The notes below the pieces were generated by a model. The model did not search any database. It worked only from the letters and a program-made list of their open reading frames with translations, and was not told where the DNA came from. A stretch of DNA of 64,000 nucleotides, from positions 1,240,001 to 1,304,000 of the forward strand of contig NC_011726.1 in NCBI RefSeq assembly GCF_000021805.1, given 5' to 3'. This stretch comes from Rippkaea orientalis PCC 8801. Lineage in GTDB: Bacteria > Cyanobacteriota > Cyanobacteriia > Cyanobacteriales > Microcystaceae. Below, piece by piece: positions 1 through 8,583 of the stretch (its first letter is position 1; every line of letters starts with the position of its first letter). A program made the translations under genes and the position numbers.

Positions 1-75
1 CCAATCCTCTATCTGGAAGCATTGGTTTCCTCGGCGATTTTTGTTGGGCTTGGGTTTGACCCTACTTATGTCAAT

Positions 76-102
76 TTAGCACTCTTGAGGAGTGAGTGCT
101 AA
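76..102. promoter_or_regulatory. CIRCE operator (HrcA-binding heat-shock element)
   Basis: A perfect match to the CIRCE inverted repeat: TTAGCACTC, nine spacer bases, GAGTGCTAA. CIRCE is the binding site of the repressor HrcA and usually controls groESL. On the minus strand a TATAAA-like -10 box lies just outside it (116 down to 111), so a leftward transcript would start at or next to the operator. No gene lies between it and the 3' end of the recombinase gene to the right, so its target is most likely leftward, beyond the window edge. The gene itself is not visible; groES is an inference. Confidence 0.88.
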
Positions 103-181
103 TAATTTAGTTTATACCAAAAAAACCAACGGAATCAGGTCAAGTCGAAAAACCCACTCCTACACCGAAGTCAGCAAGTCC

Positions 182-208
182 TAGGGGCTTAATATTATTA
201 AGCCCCTA
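182..208. repeat. Intergenic palindrome, GTAGGGG-type hairpin
   Basis: A 12-base stem (TAGGGGCTTAAT) with a 3-base loop and its exact complement. It belongs to a family of short intergenic palindromes in this window that share the outer GTAGGGG/CCCCTAC arm but differ in the inner arm. It sits downstream of the minus-strand recombinase gene and could serve as its terminator. Confidence 0.7.
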
Positions 209-286
209 CAGAAGTTGTTTTGGTAATGAGGATTTATACGTCGCTCCAAAAACTTATCGCTTTTAAAAGCCAGGTTTTTGACCCGA

Positions 287-904
287 TTATGTCGATAACG
301 TCCCCGCAATGGCTTTGAGTTCCTTCAGGAGTTCTTGCCGTTCTGGGTTGGGATTGTCACCGATGCGTGATTTAAACAAATCAATCACTCCTTTGAGATC
401 TTCGGTGATTTCTGTGGGTACATATTCTTCATCAATGGTATTGAGAATGACGACTTGTGTGTGAAAAACTTCACATAGGGTTAAGACAAAATCCGAGCCT
501 AATCCCAATAATTTGTGTTTGTTGGTTAAAACGAGTCGTTGAACCTGCTGATTACAGATTAGTTTGAGTAAATGAATTAATCCAGGGTGCCGAAAACTTC
601 CTTTTTTGCCAATGTCTTGCAAAATTTGATAATTCCACCCCTGTTCTTGGAAATAAACCTTAAGAATAGCAATTTGTCGGGCTAAATCATAATCATTCTG
701 TTGAGTACTAACCCTAACATAACCAATGGTCATCATTGATGTCTTTTCGGCTGGGAAAAACTCGCTGATATTGTACTTGTAGTTGTCTGGAGTTGTCTCA
801 ACTACGGCGAGTTTTCCTTCTTGTTCCCACTGTAACATCGTTGTTGAACTTACATCAAACAATTCGGCCGATTCTTCAAGGGTATAAAGATGATGTTCCG
901 ACAT
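287..904 (-). CDS. IS607-type serine recombinase (TnpA), orphan
   Basis: A 205-residue protein with the two-part layout of IS607-family transposases. Residues about 6-50 form a MerR-like helix-turn-helix (YTLEESAELFDVSSTTMLQWEQEGKL). From about residue 59 a small serine-resolvase domain begins (IGYVRVSTQQNDYDLARQI), in which the Ser of RVS is the expected nucleophile. Family members normally come with a tnpB gene directly downstream; none is present here. The motif usually reading HKDRL...FG is altered to NKHKLLGLG, which may mean reduced activity or domestication. Family assignment is strong; activity is doubtful. Confidence 0.8.
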   Translation of the reverse strand: MSEHHLYTLEESAELFDVSSTTMLQWEQEGKLAVVETTPDNYKYNISEFFPAEKTSMMTIGYVRVSTQQNDYDLARQIAILKVYFQEQGWNYQILQDIGKKGSFRHPGLIHLLKLICNQQVQRLVLTNKHKLLGLGSDFVLTLCEVFHTQVVILNTIDEEYVPTEITEDLKGVIDLFKSRIGDNPNPERQELLKELKAIAGTLST

Positions 905-1078
905 GATTCAATCCACTGCCCTATAAAGCAATTTTCCACAAGTTAACGGTTAAGAATTCATTAAAGCTATCTTATTGTAATCTATCCTACCGCAAGATGA
1001 TTCCTAAGTTTTAAAGCCGATAAAAAGTTAAGTAAATTTACTAATAATCGATTCCTTAAAAAGTTAAGCAGAAGTAGC

Positions 1079-1381
1079 TTTGAGGCGGCACAACGAGAAT
1101 TAGTCGAAGAAACGGGTTATGAGGTTGACTGTTTCATTTATTTAGCGACAATTTATGATAATCCGGTTAAGGATAATAACAAAATTCATGTTTTTATCGG
1201 ATTAAATGCCAACAAAACTAGAGATCAAGATTTAGATATTACTGAAGAAATTGAAGTGATTTTAATTCCTAAAAATGAAGTAATTAATCGGATTATGTTG
1301 GGAGAAATTTGTGTAGGAGGAACCATCGCGGCTATTTTTATGGGGTTAAAATTTCTTAATCAAGATCTCGAACAACCATGA
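1079..1381 (+). pseudogene. Truncated Nudix hydrolase
   Basis: The plus strand encodes EAAQRELVEETGYE, the second half of a Nudix box (REUxEExGU), followed by about 85 plausible Nudix-fold residues to a TGA at 1379-1381. The first half of the domain, including the start of the Nudix box, is missing. The frame stays open back to a TGA near 998 without a usable ATG. Full-length family members with this tail are usually ADP-ribose pyrophosphatase-like, but the substrate cannot be told. It is a 5'-truncated remnant, and the 905-1078 stretch upstream holds no other gene. Confidence 0.75.
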
Positions 1382-1428
1382 TTTTGTATTAAATAACAGG
1401 CAAGATGCTTACACGATACTGTTAAATT

Positions 1429-2382
1429 TTAATTTATTTTCTTGATTTCACCTAACCAATTACTCAAATCCTTAACCTCAGAAAAGTCTAACAAGGCTTC
1501 TCCTAACGCTTCTATATCATCAATATTTAGTGCCATAATATCAACTTCTAGATCGCTGTTAATGATACCAAACTTTTTTTTAACAAGACGAAGAATCATT
1601 TCCTTTTCTCGTTGAATACCTCGTTCAATACCTTGTTCAATACCTTGTTCAATACCTTGTTCAATACCTTGACGCATCCAACTGGTTGTAATTTGCATAA
1701 CCCCCTCCTGTATAGGTTCAATAAATGTACTAATTTCTTCCTGAAATTTAATCTCCTCTGATAGACTAAGATTGAGATAGGTATCCACAAAACCAGAAAT
1801 TAATTGCATTCTAGCAGGATCTAATCTTAGTGTAACCAATAAACGTAGACATTCTGCCTTGACTTTGGGTCTATCTTGAGGATCAATTCTCATTTTAGCC
1901 ATTAAAGCAGAGGCAACAGGATTAGATTGATTGAGAAAATCACGCCAATTTAATTGGTTTAATTGAATAACTTGATAGTTAAATTCTAAAACCTTAAAAT
2001 CAGGGAATGTAACTGAATATTGACTGATAGACGCTTTTTTAGGACTATCATAGGAAAAAATGACAATGGGATAAACAGGAATTACAAACTTTTCGTGTAA
2101 TCGGGCAAAATAAGTGAACATTCGACGATTAAATTCTGCTTCTGCACTTGATTGTGCTTCTATGTGAATTAAAAAGTAAGTATCCTTTTCTTGAAACTTA
2201 ACTTGTGCAATTAAATCACTTTCATACTTTTCTCCCTCTGTCACATCTGTAAATACTTCTTTATCTAGGAAGGTGATTGAATCTGAATCTAAATAGTTCA
2301 TAACTTGAGGAAAAAACAAGGTTATAAACTCAACAAAAAAGGTTGTAATTAACTCTTTAAATAGACGATCATGATCAATCAT
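1429..2382 (-). CDS. Rpn-family PD-(D/E)XK nuclease / putative transposase
   Basis: A 317-residue protein of the Rpn/transposase_31-like family common in cyanobacteria. It opens with the family signature IDHDRLFKELITTFF. A PD-(D/E)XK core follows: Asp in ESDLIAQVKF and Glu in FLIHIEAQS, the spacing expected for a metal-dependent nuclease. Near residues 237-258 it carries a run of EQGI repeats, a low-complexity linker that is usual in this family, followed by a C-terminal helical domain (LVKKKFG...). Rpn proteins promote recA-independent recombination in E. coli; the role of cyanobacterial copies is unknown. It stands alone between intergenic gaps. Confidence 0.8.
   Translation of the reverse strand: MIDHDRLFKELITTFFVEFITLFFPQVMNYLDSDSITFLDKEVFTDVTEGEKYESDLIAQVKFQEKDTYFLIHIEAQSSAEAEFNRRMFTYFARLHEKFVIPVYPIVIFSYDSPKKASISQYSVTFPDFKVLEFNYQVIQLNQLNWRDFLNQSNPVASALMAKMRIDPQDRPKVKAECLRLLVTLRLDPARMQLISGFVDTYLNLSLSEEIKFQEEISTFIEPIQEGVMQITTSWMRQGIEQGIEQGIEQGIERGIQREKEMILRLVKKKFGIINSDLEVDIMALNIDDIEALGEALLDFSEVKDLSNWLGEIKKIN
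1612..1671. repeat. 12-bp tandem repeat inside the Rpn-like gene
   Basis: Four exact copies and one degenerate copy of a 12-base unit (ttcaataccttg on the plus strand), encoding EQGI/ERGI in the minus-strand protein. Because the unit is a multiple of three, copy-number change alters linker length without shifting frame. Confidence 0.9.
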
Positions 2383-2445
2383 AACAATTTGTCAAGGATT
2401 TCAAAAGACTCGTTTTTGGTTAGGATTGAAAACAGGTTGCTGTGT

Positions 2446-3030
2446 TTAAGGTTCATTTTTTTCTATTTTTTTAGCTAATTCAAGCCAATCAGTGAGTCCT
2501 TTTTGGGTGGGTTGTCCAGTGGGAGTAAATGTCCAAATATCTCGTTTATGTTGGCAACCATAGCTAATATGAATGGGACGAGTTTTACCATAAAAATAGA
2601 GAGAATCAAAGGGAAGTTTTTGGGTAAGAATCCACTGAACTAGATGATCGCTCTCCCAATCAAGGATAATAAAATCACAGGCTGCCCCTAAACGGTTACA
2701 ATAATAGTTACCTTGGCGATTAATTTCATAACCCATGTGTTGATCCCTGGTGGGATCAATCCGGCCATTTTTAATACCCGTTAAGGGATCTTTTTGGTTT
2801 AAGTATCGCTTGAGATCGGGAGAACAAAATCCGTAGGTTAACTTAAACTTATCTTGTCCAAAGTGATCAATAATCGGATCAAGAATCTTTTGATTTAGGG
2901 CTTGAATGGCTTGAATGGTTTGAGGATTTTTCGGCCAAGGATCAATTTTATCAGGGTATTTATTATAAGTATTAGTACAGGTGCAAAAATCGGCTAACGT
3001 CAAGTATTTACCAATAGTTATTGTCTCCAT
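2446..3030 (-). CDS. M15-like (D-Ala-D-Ala carboxypeptidase fold) hypothetical protein
   Basis: A 194-residue soluble protein with no signal peptide. The central part looks like a peptidase M15/hedgehog fold: LTYGFCSPDLKRYL, then DQHMGYEI, then GAACDFIILD, then PIHISYG. The His, Asp and final His are spaced as zinc ligands in M15 enzymes. If active it would cleave peptides or cell-wall crosslinks, but the lack of an export signal argues for a cytoplasmic or phage-derived role. It stands 38 bases downstream of the amidase gene on the same strand. Assignment is by motif only. Confidence 0.55.
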   Translation of the reverse strand: METITIGKYLTLADFCTCTNTYNKYPDKIDPWPKNPQTIQAIQALNQKILDPIIDHFGQDKFKLTYGFCSPDLKRYLNQKDPLTGIKNGRIDPTRDQHMGYEINRQGNYYCNRLGAACDFIILDWESDHLVQWILTQKLPFDSLYFYGKTRPIHISYGCQHKRDIWTFTPTGQPTQKGLTDWLELAKKIEKNEP

Positions 3031-3041
3031 AAAGTTCTATG

Positions 3042-3060
3042 AGGTGGGCATTGCCCACCT
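3042..3060. repeat. Short GGTGGGC-type intergenic palindrome
   Basis: AGGTGGGCA, one base, TGCCCACCT: a near-perfect 9-base inverted repeat. The same GTGGG/CCCAC arm recurs at 8440-8465, 18788-18804 and 41448-41538. Confidence 0.65.
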
Positions 3061-3065
3061 ACAAT

Positions 3066-3884
3066 TTAGACGAAGATGCGATGTTGCAAAGAGGGCATTT
3101 GTTGACGAACTTGCTTAAGACGAGTAGGATTAATTTCTGCGATCGCCATTCCGGGTTGTTCCCCCGCATCGGCTAAAATTGTCCCCCAAGGGTCTACAAT
3201 ACAGGCATGACCGTGAGTATAACGCCGTTCGTAATGATTGCCCGTTTGCGCTGGCGCAATGACGTAGCAGGTGTTTTCAATTGCCCTCGCTTGTAGCAAC
3301 ACTTGCCAGTGATCTTTGCCCGTAAAAGCGGTAAAAGCTGCCGGAATAAAGATAACATCTGCCCCTTGACGAGATAAATGACGATAGAGTTCAGGAAAGC
3401 GGACATCATAGCAAATAGATAGTCCTAAATTACCTAATTGTTCGGAATGATAAACGTTTGGTAACGCTTTTCCAGACATTACGGTACTGGACTCCCGATA
3501 GGTGTTACCATCGGGGACATCCACATCAAAGAGGTGTGCTTTTTGATAACGGGCGACTTCGGTTCCGTTCGGTTCGACTAAAATGGCCGTATTATAGGCT
3601 TTGGTGGGATCACCTTGGACGGGGACGGGGAAACCACCCCCCAAAATTGTGATCTGGAAGCGTTGCGCCATTTTTTTGAGGAATTTTTCCGCTTCTAAGT
3701 CAATCGTTTGAGCTTGCTTTAATTTATCTTCTTCTTGACCCAAAAAAGCAAAATTTTCTGGCAGTCCAATTAATTCGGCCCCTCGACGGACGGCAAGTTC
3801 AATTAGTTCTTCAGCCTCAGCCAAGTTTTCTTCGAGGTTAGGCTTGCTCGTCATTTGAATGGCAGCAGCGAGATAGGATTTCAT
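3066..3884 (-). CDS. Carbon-nitrogen hydrolase (nitrilase/Nit family amidase)
   Basis: A cytoplasmic nitrilase-superfamily amidase of about 272 residues. The Glu-Lys-Cys triad is visible in order: LPENFAF (Glu), YQKAHLFDVD (Lys) and SICYDVRFPELYR (Cys). The Nit1/Nit2-like sequence and length suggest hydrolysis of omega-amides such as deaminated glutathione, which repairs side products of transamination. I chose the ATG at 3884 (MKSYLAAAIQM) because the family starts there; an upstream ATG at 3926 would add 14 unconserved residues. An aminotransferase lies upstream on the same strand, which fits a metabolite-repair role. Confidence 0.85.
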   Translation of the reverse strand: MKSYLAAAIQMTSKPNLEENLAEAEELIELAVRRGAELIGLPENFAFLGQEEDKLKQAQTIDLEAEKFLKKMAQRFQITILGGGFPVPVQGDPTKAYNTAILVEPNGTEVARYQKAHLFDVDVPDGNTYRESSTVMSGKALPNVYHSEQLGNLGLSICYDVRFPELYRHLSRQGADVIFIPAAFTAFTGKDHWQVLLQARAIENTCYVIAPAQTGNHYERRYTHGHACIVDPWGTILADAGEQPGMAIAEINPTRLKQVRQQMPSLQHRIFV

Positions 3885-3967
3885 CAGTTCCGTCAATAAT
3901 GTTGTGGATGAAGCATTAAATCTCATTTTAACAAACTGTTGTCACTAAAAATAAATGTTAAGAAGGA

Positions 3968-5146
3968 TTAGGTTAAAATTTCTTTTAAACCTCGTTGTAA
4001 TCGTTCAATTCCTTCTTTGGCTGTTGCTTCTTTTAGAGAACCATAGGCGATGCGTAAATAGCATCCTTTTGTCATACCAAATGTTGTCCCAGGAAGAACA
4101 GCAACTCGATAAGTTTTAATCAATTGTTTGACTAATTCAAAATCGTTAATTTCTCTATTAATTTTCAAAAAGATATAAAATGCACCTTCAGCAGAAATAA
4201 CAGTACATATATCCTGAAGATCGCCTAGAGATTTTAGGAGAAATTCTCGAACTGTGGCAATTTCTGGGAGATATTGTTGACAATAATTCTTGCCTTGTTT
4301 TAAAGCTCCCACTGCGGCATATTGGGAAATAACAGGAGGACAAATTAGGATAGTATCCTGAATTTTTTTAACAGCATTTAACAGATGATTGGGAATAACC
4401 ATATATCCAATGCGCCAACTAGCAAATCCATAGGCTTTAGAGAGACTATATAAGGAAATGGTATGATTTTCGCTGTCTGGAATTGCCCCCGGAGAAAAGT
4501 GTTTAACTCCGTTATAGGTAAAGTATTCGTAGGCTTCATCAGAAATATGATAAAGTTCGTTTTCTTGACAAATTTGATTAACTTCTTTTAAGGCGGATTC
4601 AGAATAAACAACACCTGTGGGATTATTGGGAGAAATGGTTACAATTGCACGGGTTTTATCGGTAATCGCTTGTTTAATGGCATTAGGTTGAAGTTGATAA
4701 TTTTCATCGGTTGGGACTAAAATCGGCTGACAATTTGCCATGGTAATTGCCATTTCATGGTTAAAGTAATAGGGGGTATTAAGAATGATTTCGTCTCCGG
4801 CTTGGGTAATGGCTAAAAGAGCATTGATAAAGGCCATATTTCCCCCTGCGGTGACAACGATTTTTTGGTGATTATTAAGATTAATGTTGTTGTCTTGTTG
4901 TAATTTTTGAGTGATAATATTAATGAGAGGAATAATCCCTTGAACAGCTTGATATTTATGACTGTCTGGGGTGTTAATAAAGTCAGTGATAGCAGCGATC
5001 GCTTCTGGAGGAGGGGGATAATAAACCACTCCTTGTCCTAAAGAAATTGTCCCAGGATTCTCTCGAATTAGTTGCCCAACAATGGGAATCATAGGAGACT
5101 GTACTGCTGTCATACGAGACGGAAAAGGTGTCATAGAATTTAGCAT
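3968..5146 (-). CDS. PLP-dependent class I/II aminotransferase
   Basis: A 392-residue fold-type I aminotransferase. The PLP-binding lysine is in SLSKAYGFASWRIGYMV, and PNNPTGVVYSE and the C-terminal LRIAYG arginine motif are intact. It resembles aspartate/aromatic or alanine-type aminotransferases; the amino donor cannot be resolved from sequence. It lies upstream of the nitrilase-family gene on the same strand with a gap of about 83 bases, so co-expression is possible. Confidence 0.88.
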   Translation of the reverse strand: MLNSMTPFPSRMTAVQSPMIPIVGQLIRENPGTISLGQGVVYYPPPPEAIAAITDFINTPDSHKYQAVQGIIPLINIITQKLQQDNNINLNNHQKIVVTAGGNMAFINALLAITQAGDEIILNTPYYFNHEMAITMANCQPILVPTDENYQLQPNAIKQAITDKTRAIVTISPNNPTGVVYSESALKEVNQICQENELYHISDEAYEYFTYNGVKHFSPGAIPDSENHTISLYSLSKAYGFASWRIGYMVIPNHLLNAVKKIQDTILICPPVISQYAAVGALKQGKNYCQQYLPEIATVREFLLKSLGDLQDICTVISAEGAFYIFLKINREINDFELVKQLIKTYRVAVLPGTTFGMTKGCYLRIAYGSLKEATAKEGIERLQRGLKEILT

Positions 5147-5237
5147 TTTAATGGTTTTATTAATTTTATTGTAAAATCAAGAAATTAAAAATAATTAATA
5201 ACATAAATCCGTAGATGTTTTAAGTTCCCTGTTTCCT

Positions 5238-6947
5238 TTAATTATTGACTTGTCCTGACTGATAAACGGGACGTTCAGCAAAGCGAATATTCGCTTGATC
5301 AAAAGCAGGTTTCAGACGACGACGATATTCTCGAATAACTTTACGAAATATCCCTGGTTTTGTTTGAAATCTTACCCCAACAGTAAACCCATAACCATCA
5401 ATATCTTCAACCCCTCGTACTTCTGCTTCTTGAATCAAACTATTCCAAAAATCATCCGCTTTCATGTCTTCAATCACTTGCTCAAGAACTTTAATGGCAA
5501 TATCTACATTAGCACTAAAATGAACGGGAATATATAATTTAGATCTTGCCCAATCTTTGGAGAGATTGTTAACCTGTTTAATATCACTATTAGACAATGT
5601 AATTAAATTTCCTTGTCGATTTCGTAGCGCAGTAGACCGTAAATTTAGGCGTTCAACACGACCAAAAGAATTATCATTAAGGGTCACAAAATCGCCGATC
5701 GCATATTGATCTTCAATTAAAATTAATGTTCCACTAATGAGATCAGCAATTAAGCGTTGAGAACCGAGAGAAATGGCTAAACTTAGGATTCCTGCTCCTG
5801 CTAATATGGGGGTTAAAGGAATACCCAATTGAGAGAGAACAAATAAGACCGCTATTATGATAATTAGCGTTGCCATGATACTTTTAATGATTGGGGCAAA
5901 ACTATTAGCGCGAAGTAACCATCTTTCTATCGCTTCTGGGGAAAGATTTTGACGATATCGTAACCATTTTTCTAGGGTTCGATCAACTAAAATACCACTC
6001 CATTTAGCCGCAGCAATTGCTAGTAATAGAACACCGAATAATAAGGGTAATTGTAAAACCGTTCCCCTCCAAGCACGAGTATAAGGAAATAGTTCTAAAA
6101 TCCAAGCAATAATCCCAATCCAAATTGCTCCTTGAGTCACTTGTAATAAATACCTTTGTAACCCTTTTCTATCCAACATTTGACGATTATGCAGTTGTTC
6201 TGTTGCTAGTTTTTGACAAAATCCACTAGAATGTTCTTCGTCTTCATCCATTTCTACTGACATTGTATTTTCAGTTATTTTGCGATCGCATTCCATTTTT
6301 TGTTCTCGTAAAATGGCTTCTCTTTGTTTAATTTTGTGTTGCCATAACCAGATAATCGAGCTTACAAATAAGCCAATTAAGACTAAAATTATTGAAAATT
6401 TAACTTGTTTTTCTAGATAGTTTGTTTGTCTTTCTTGCCATCCTTTTTTAAGAGCTTTTTCTGTAGCTGTGGCAATATAATTAGAGGATTCCGCTAAGGT
6501 AAATCCAGCAACTCTCGCATCTAAAGGTGTTAGAATAAACAAAGGGACATCCTTAAAATTGCCATTATCTGAAGCAACAATTTTGGTATGATCGCCTTTA
6601 TCGTGAACTTCAACTCGTAAACTTTCTACATTGAAATCTTCTTTTAAAAATTTATATAAAGCGTCTTCAATAAAGTCTACTCGGTTATCTAAAGATGCCG
6701 TTTCTTTTCCATCATTGGAACCCATTCCTGCTATCATAAATAAGGTGCGACCATCAAGTTTGACAGGTTCCATCCTAATTAGGGTTTGTTCCCCGATAGT
6801 CGTACTTGGAGATGTCCCTATCTGTTGTTGGTTAGAATATAATTGAGCATTAACAGGAATCGATGCTATGATCAGGGCAATTACACAAGCACTGACGATC
6901 AAAATCAGGGAATGAATCAAGAGGGAATACTGCTTTCTTAATATCAT
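5238..6947 (-). CDS. MscS-family mechanosensitive ion channel
   Basis: A 569-residue membrane protein. A signal or anchor helix (about residues 8-33) is followed by a soluble region of about 150 residues, a transmembrane segment near 185-203, and further segments from about 275 on. The pore helix region reads ILAGAGILSLAISLGSQRLIADLISG, the Gly/Ala-rich TM3 motif of MscS, followed by the beta domain (GDFVTLNDNSFGRVERLNLRSTALRN). It would release solutes on hypo-osmotic shock from the cytoplasmic membrane. The long N-terminal domain makes it larger than E. coli MscS (286 residues), typical of cyanobacterial members. It is a single gene. Confidence 0.9.
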   Translation of the reverse strand: MILRKQYSLLIHSLILIVSACVIALIIASIPVNAQLYSNQQQIGTSPSTTIGEQTLIRMEPVKLDGRTLFMIAGMGSNDGKETASLDNRVDFIEDALYKFLKEDFNVESLRVEVHDKGDHTKIVASDNGNFKDVPLFILTPLDARVAGFTLAESSNYIATATEKALKKGWQERQTNYLEKQVKFSIILVLIGLFVSSIIWLWQHKIKQREAILREQKMECDRKITENTMSVEMDEDEEHSSGFCQKLATEQLHNRQMLDRKGLQRYLLQVTQGAIWIGIIAWILELFPYTRAWRGTVLQLPLLFGVLLLAIAAAKWSGILVDRTLEKWLRYRQNLSPEAIERWLLRANSFAPIIKSIMATLIIIIAVLFVLSQLGIPLTPILAGAGILSLAISLGSQRLIADLISGTLILIEDQYAIGDFVTLNDNSFGRVERLNLRSTALRNRQGNLITLSNSDIKQVNNLSKDWARSKLYIPVHFSANVDIAIKVLEQVIEDMKADDFWNSLIQEAEVRGVEDIDGYGFTVGVRFQTKPGIFRKVIREYRRRLKPAFDQANIRFAERPVYQSGQVNN

Positions 6948-7032
6948 CTTAACTTCTTTCTTGACGCTTTATTCTATTATAAGAGAGTCAATACAAAACC
7001 AGAGTTAAAGACAATATTGTGTAAAGAGTTGA

Positions 7033-7686
7033 TCAAATTTCTTCAGGATTGACTCCTAACTCTCTGAGTTTTGCTGCTAATTTCTCTGCCCGTTGACGTT
7101 CTTGTTCTGCTTTTTCTTTTTCCTCAGAAAAACTGGAAAAAGGCTGTCCATTTGGGTGATAAATTATTAATTCTGGTTCTGCTAATTCAAAACGAATCCC
7201 TAAACGGGGACTTATCCAATTATCAATGTCTTCAATGACTTCTAGTCTTTGAGCATTTCTTAATAACCCACTTAACTCATTTTTATCGGGGTCATAAATA
7301 TAGTATTCTTCAACTCCATTATGTTCATAAAATAGGAGTTTTTTATTCATTTCTGTTTGTGTATTTCCGGGGGAGACAATCTCAAAAACGACTTGAGGTG
7401 CAATATTATTTTCTTTCCATTGTTGATAAGAGCCCCTCTCTCCTTTCGGACGACTAAAAACCACCATTACATCAGGAGCTTGTCGTTTTTTGTTATTATT
7501 TTCTGTCGGATACCACAGCAAATCTCCTGCAACAAATACCTCTTCATCTTGAGCAAACAACCAATCTAAATTAGATTTAATTGTTGTAATCCACCGAAAT
7601 TGAACCGTATTATCGGCCATAGGATTGCCATCGCTTTCGGGATAAATAATCTCTGGTTGATTAAGGCTTTCTAGTTGAGAAACCAT
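7033..7686 (-). CDS. Uma2-family (DUF820) putative endonuclease
   Basis: A 217-residue member of the Uma2 family, which has a PD-(D/E)XK nuclease-like fold and is greatly expanded in cyanobacteria. Visible motifs are APDVMVVF (Asp), VVFEIVSPGNT (Glu) and EEYYIYDPDKN. The C-terminus is a charged helix rich in Glu, Lys and Gln (about 170-205), likely coiled coil, as in many members. Nuclease activity is predicted from the fold and the role is unknown. Other intact copies are at 49829-50410 and 62683-63267. Confidence 0.85.
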   Translation of the reverse strand: MVSQLESLNQPEIIYPESDGNPMADNTVQFRWITTIKSNLDWLFAQDEEVFVAGDLLWYPTENNNKKRQAPDVMVVFSRPKGERGSYQQWKENNIAPQVVFEIVSPGNTQTEMNKKLLFYEHNGVEEYYIYDPDKNELSGLLRNAQRLEVIEDIDNWISPRLGIRFELAEPELIIYHPNGQPFSSFSEEKEKAEQERQRAEKLAAKLRELGVNPEEI

Positions 7687-7744
7687 AGGATTAATTATTA
7701 AGCATTGAGACTGCTTGGTTGAATTTTAACATAAATAGGAACAT

Positions 7745-8116
7745 TCAGGTTAACAAAGGCTCTAATTTTGCTAATACTTCATCCATGACATCAGCAGGTA
7801 AAATTTCCACAAAATCCGCCTTTCTTGCCTGACAATCAATACTACGGATTTGATCGACTAAAACTACCCCATAAGTTTGCAAGGATGGGGGTAAAAGAAC
7901 TTCAAATGGCCAACCTTTTTGACGGCTAGTAATGGGACAAATTAAAATCAGTTTAGAGATGCGGTTGTAAGCGACAGGGGAAATAATTAAAGCTGGACGA
8001 TAACCCGCTTGTTCGCTTCCTGTGGGGGGATTCAATTCTAATCGGATAATATCACCCCGTTCGGGGACTCTATCGCCAATTGTTACCAAGTTTCTTCTCC
8101 TACTGCTTCTCCCCAA
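7745..8116 (-). CDS. mazF: MazF-type endoribonuclease toxin
   Basis: A 123-residue MazF/PemK toxin. PERGDIIRLELNPPTGSEQAGYRPALIISP is the family's N-terminal signature with the conserved Arg-Gly-Asp and Gln-Gly-Arg-like loop, and VLVDQIRSIDCQARK is the second conserved block. It cleaves mRNA when free of its antitoxin. The ATG at 8116 gives a 34-base overlap with the antitoxin gene; a TTG at about 8089 (before VTIGDRVPERGD), near the antitoxin stop, may be the real start. It is coupled to the MazE-like gene immediately upstream, as usual for type II toxin-antitoxin pairs. Confidence 0.88.
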   Translation of the reverse strand: MGRSSRRRNLVTIGDRVPERGDIIRLELNPPTGSEQAGYRPALIISPVAYNRISKLILICPITSRQKGWPFEVLLPPSLQTYGVVLVDQIRSIDCQARKADFVEILPADVMDEVLAKLEPLLT

Positions 8117-8325
8117 TGGATTTCTTCGTGTTGCTGTTCGGGAGTTATCTCTTTTAGCAAGTCATCAAGATAATATTTCGGTTTGGTGGAAGACAGAATT
8201 AAGCGATCGCCTTCTGTTGATAAGGTTACTTTTACCCCTTCTTGCCATCCTAATTGCTGAATCATGCTGTGAGGCAGTCTAATTCCCAGAGAATTTCCCC
8301 ATTTGCTGATTTTTTGAGTCGTCAT
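8083..8325 (-). CDS. mazE: MazE/AbrB-type antitoxin
   Basis: About 80 residues from the chosen ATG at 8325 (MTTQKISKWGNSLGIRLP). The N-terminus is a SpoVT/AbrB swapped-hairpin DNA-binding domain: KWGNSLGIRLPHSMIQQLGWQEG is diagnostic of MazE. The acidic C-terminus (EITPEQQHEEIHWG) fits the toxin-binding tail. It neutralises the overlapping MazF and should autorepress the operon. An upstream start at 8364 would add 13 unconserved residues. Confidence 0.87.
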   Translation of the reverse strand: MTTQKISKWGNSLGIRLPHSMIQQLGWQEGVKVTLSTEGDRLILSSTKPKYYLDDLLKEITPEQQHEEIHWGEAVGEETW

Positions 8326-8439
8326 CTCGTTGCTCGATTGCAGTTTATACAATGAATATACCATAAAGGTAATTTCTCGTTCAGTAATGAAGATAACGTC
8401 AACTTAAACCTCAAAACCCTCACTATATAAAACTTGTAG

Positions 8440-8465
8440 GGTGGGTTATGCTTCGCTAACCCACC
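8440..8465. repeat. GGTGGGTTA inverted repeat
   Basis: GGTGGGTTA and TAACCCACC separated by 8 bases, preceded by tgtag. It is one of the scattered GTAGGGTGGG-type palindromes of this genome and lies upstream of the antitoxin gene. Confidence 0.65.
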
Positions 8466-8483
8466 GCTATAAATAATCAATTC

Positions 8484-8573
8484 AGTGGAAATCAGTAAAA
8501 ATTGCCAATTCCTCTCCCCTTCTCCCCCTCCCCCCCTCAATCTCAACAACCCAATTGAATGATGAACAGCTTA
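8484..8573. repeat. Dispersed ~95-bp repeat, copy 1
   Basis: A block starting agtggaaatcagtaaaaatt, passing through a long C/T-rich tract, and ending atgatgaacagctta. A closely similar copy lies at 58654-58751 on the same strand. The two differ mainly in the length of the C/T tract. No reading frame is shared, so this is a non-coding mobile or recombinogenic repeat. The function is unknown. Confidence 0.8.
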
Positions 8574-8583
8574 TTTATTATTA

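Noticed and set aside
1612-1671. Tandem 12-bp repeats considered as a CRISPR-like array
   Set aside because: No spacers; the units abut and encode a protein linker.
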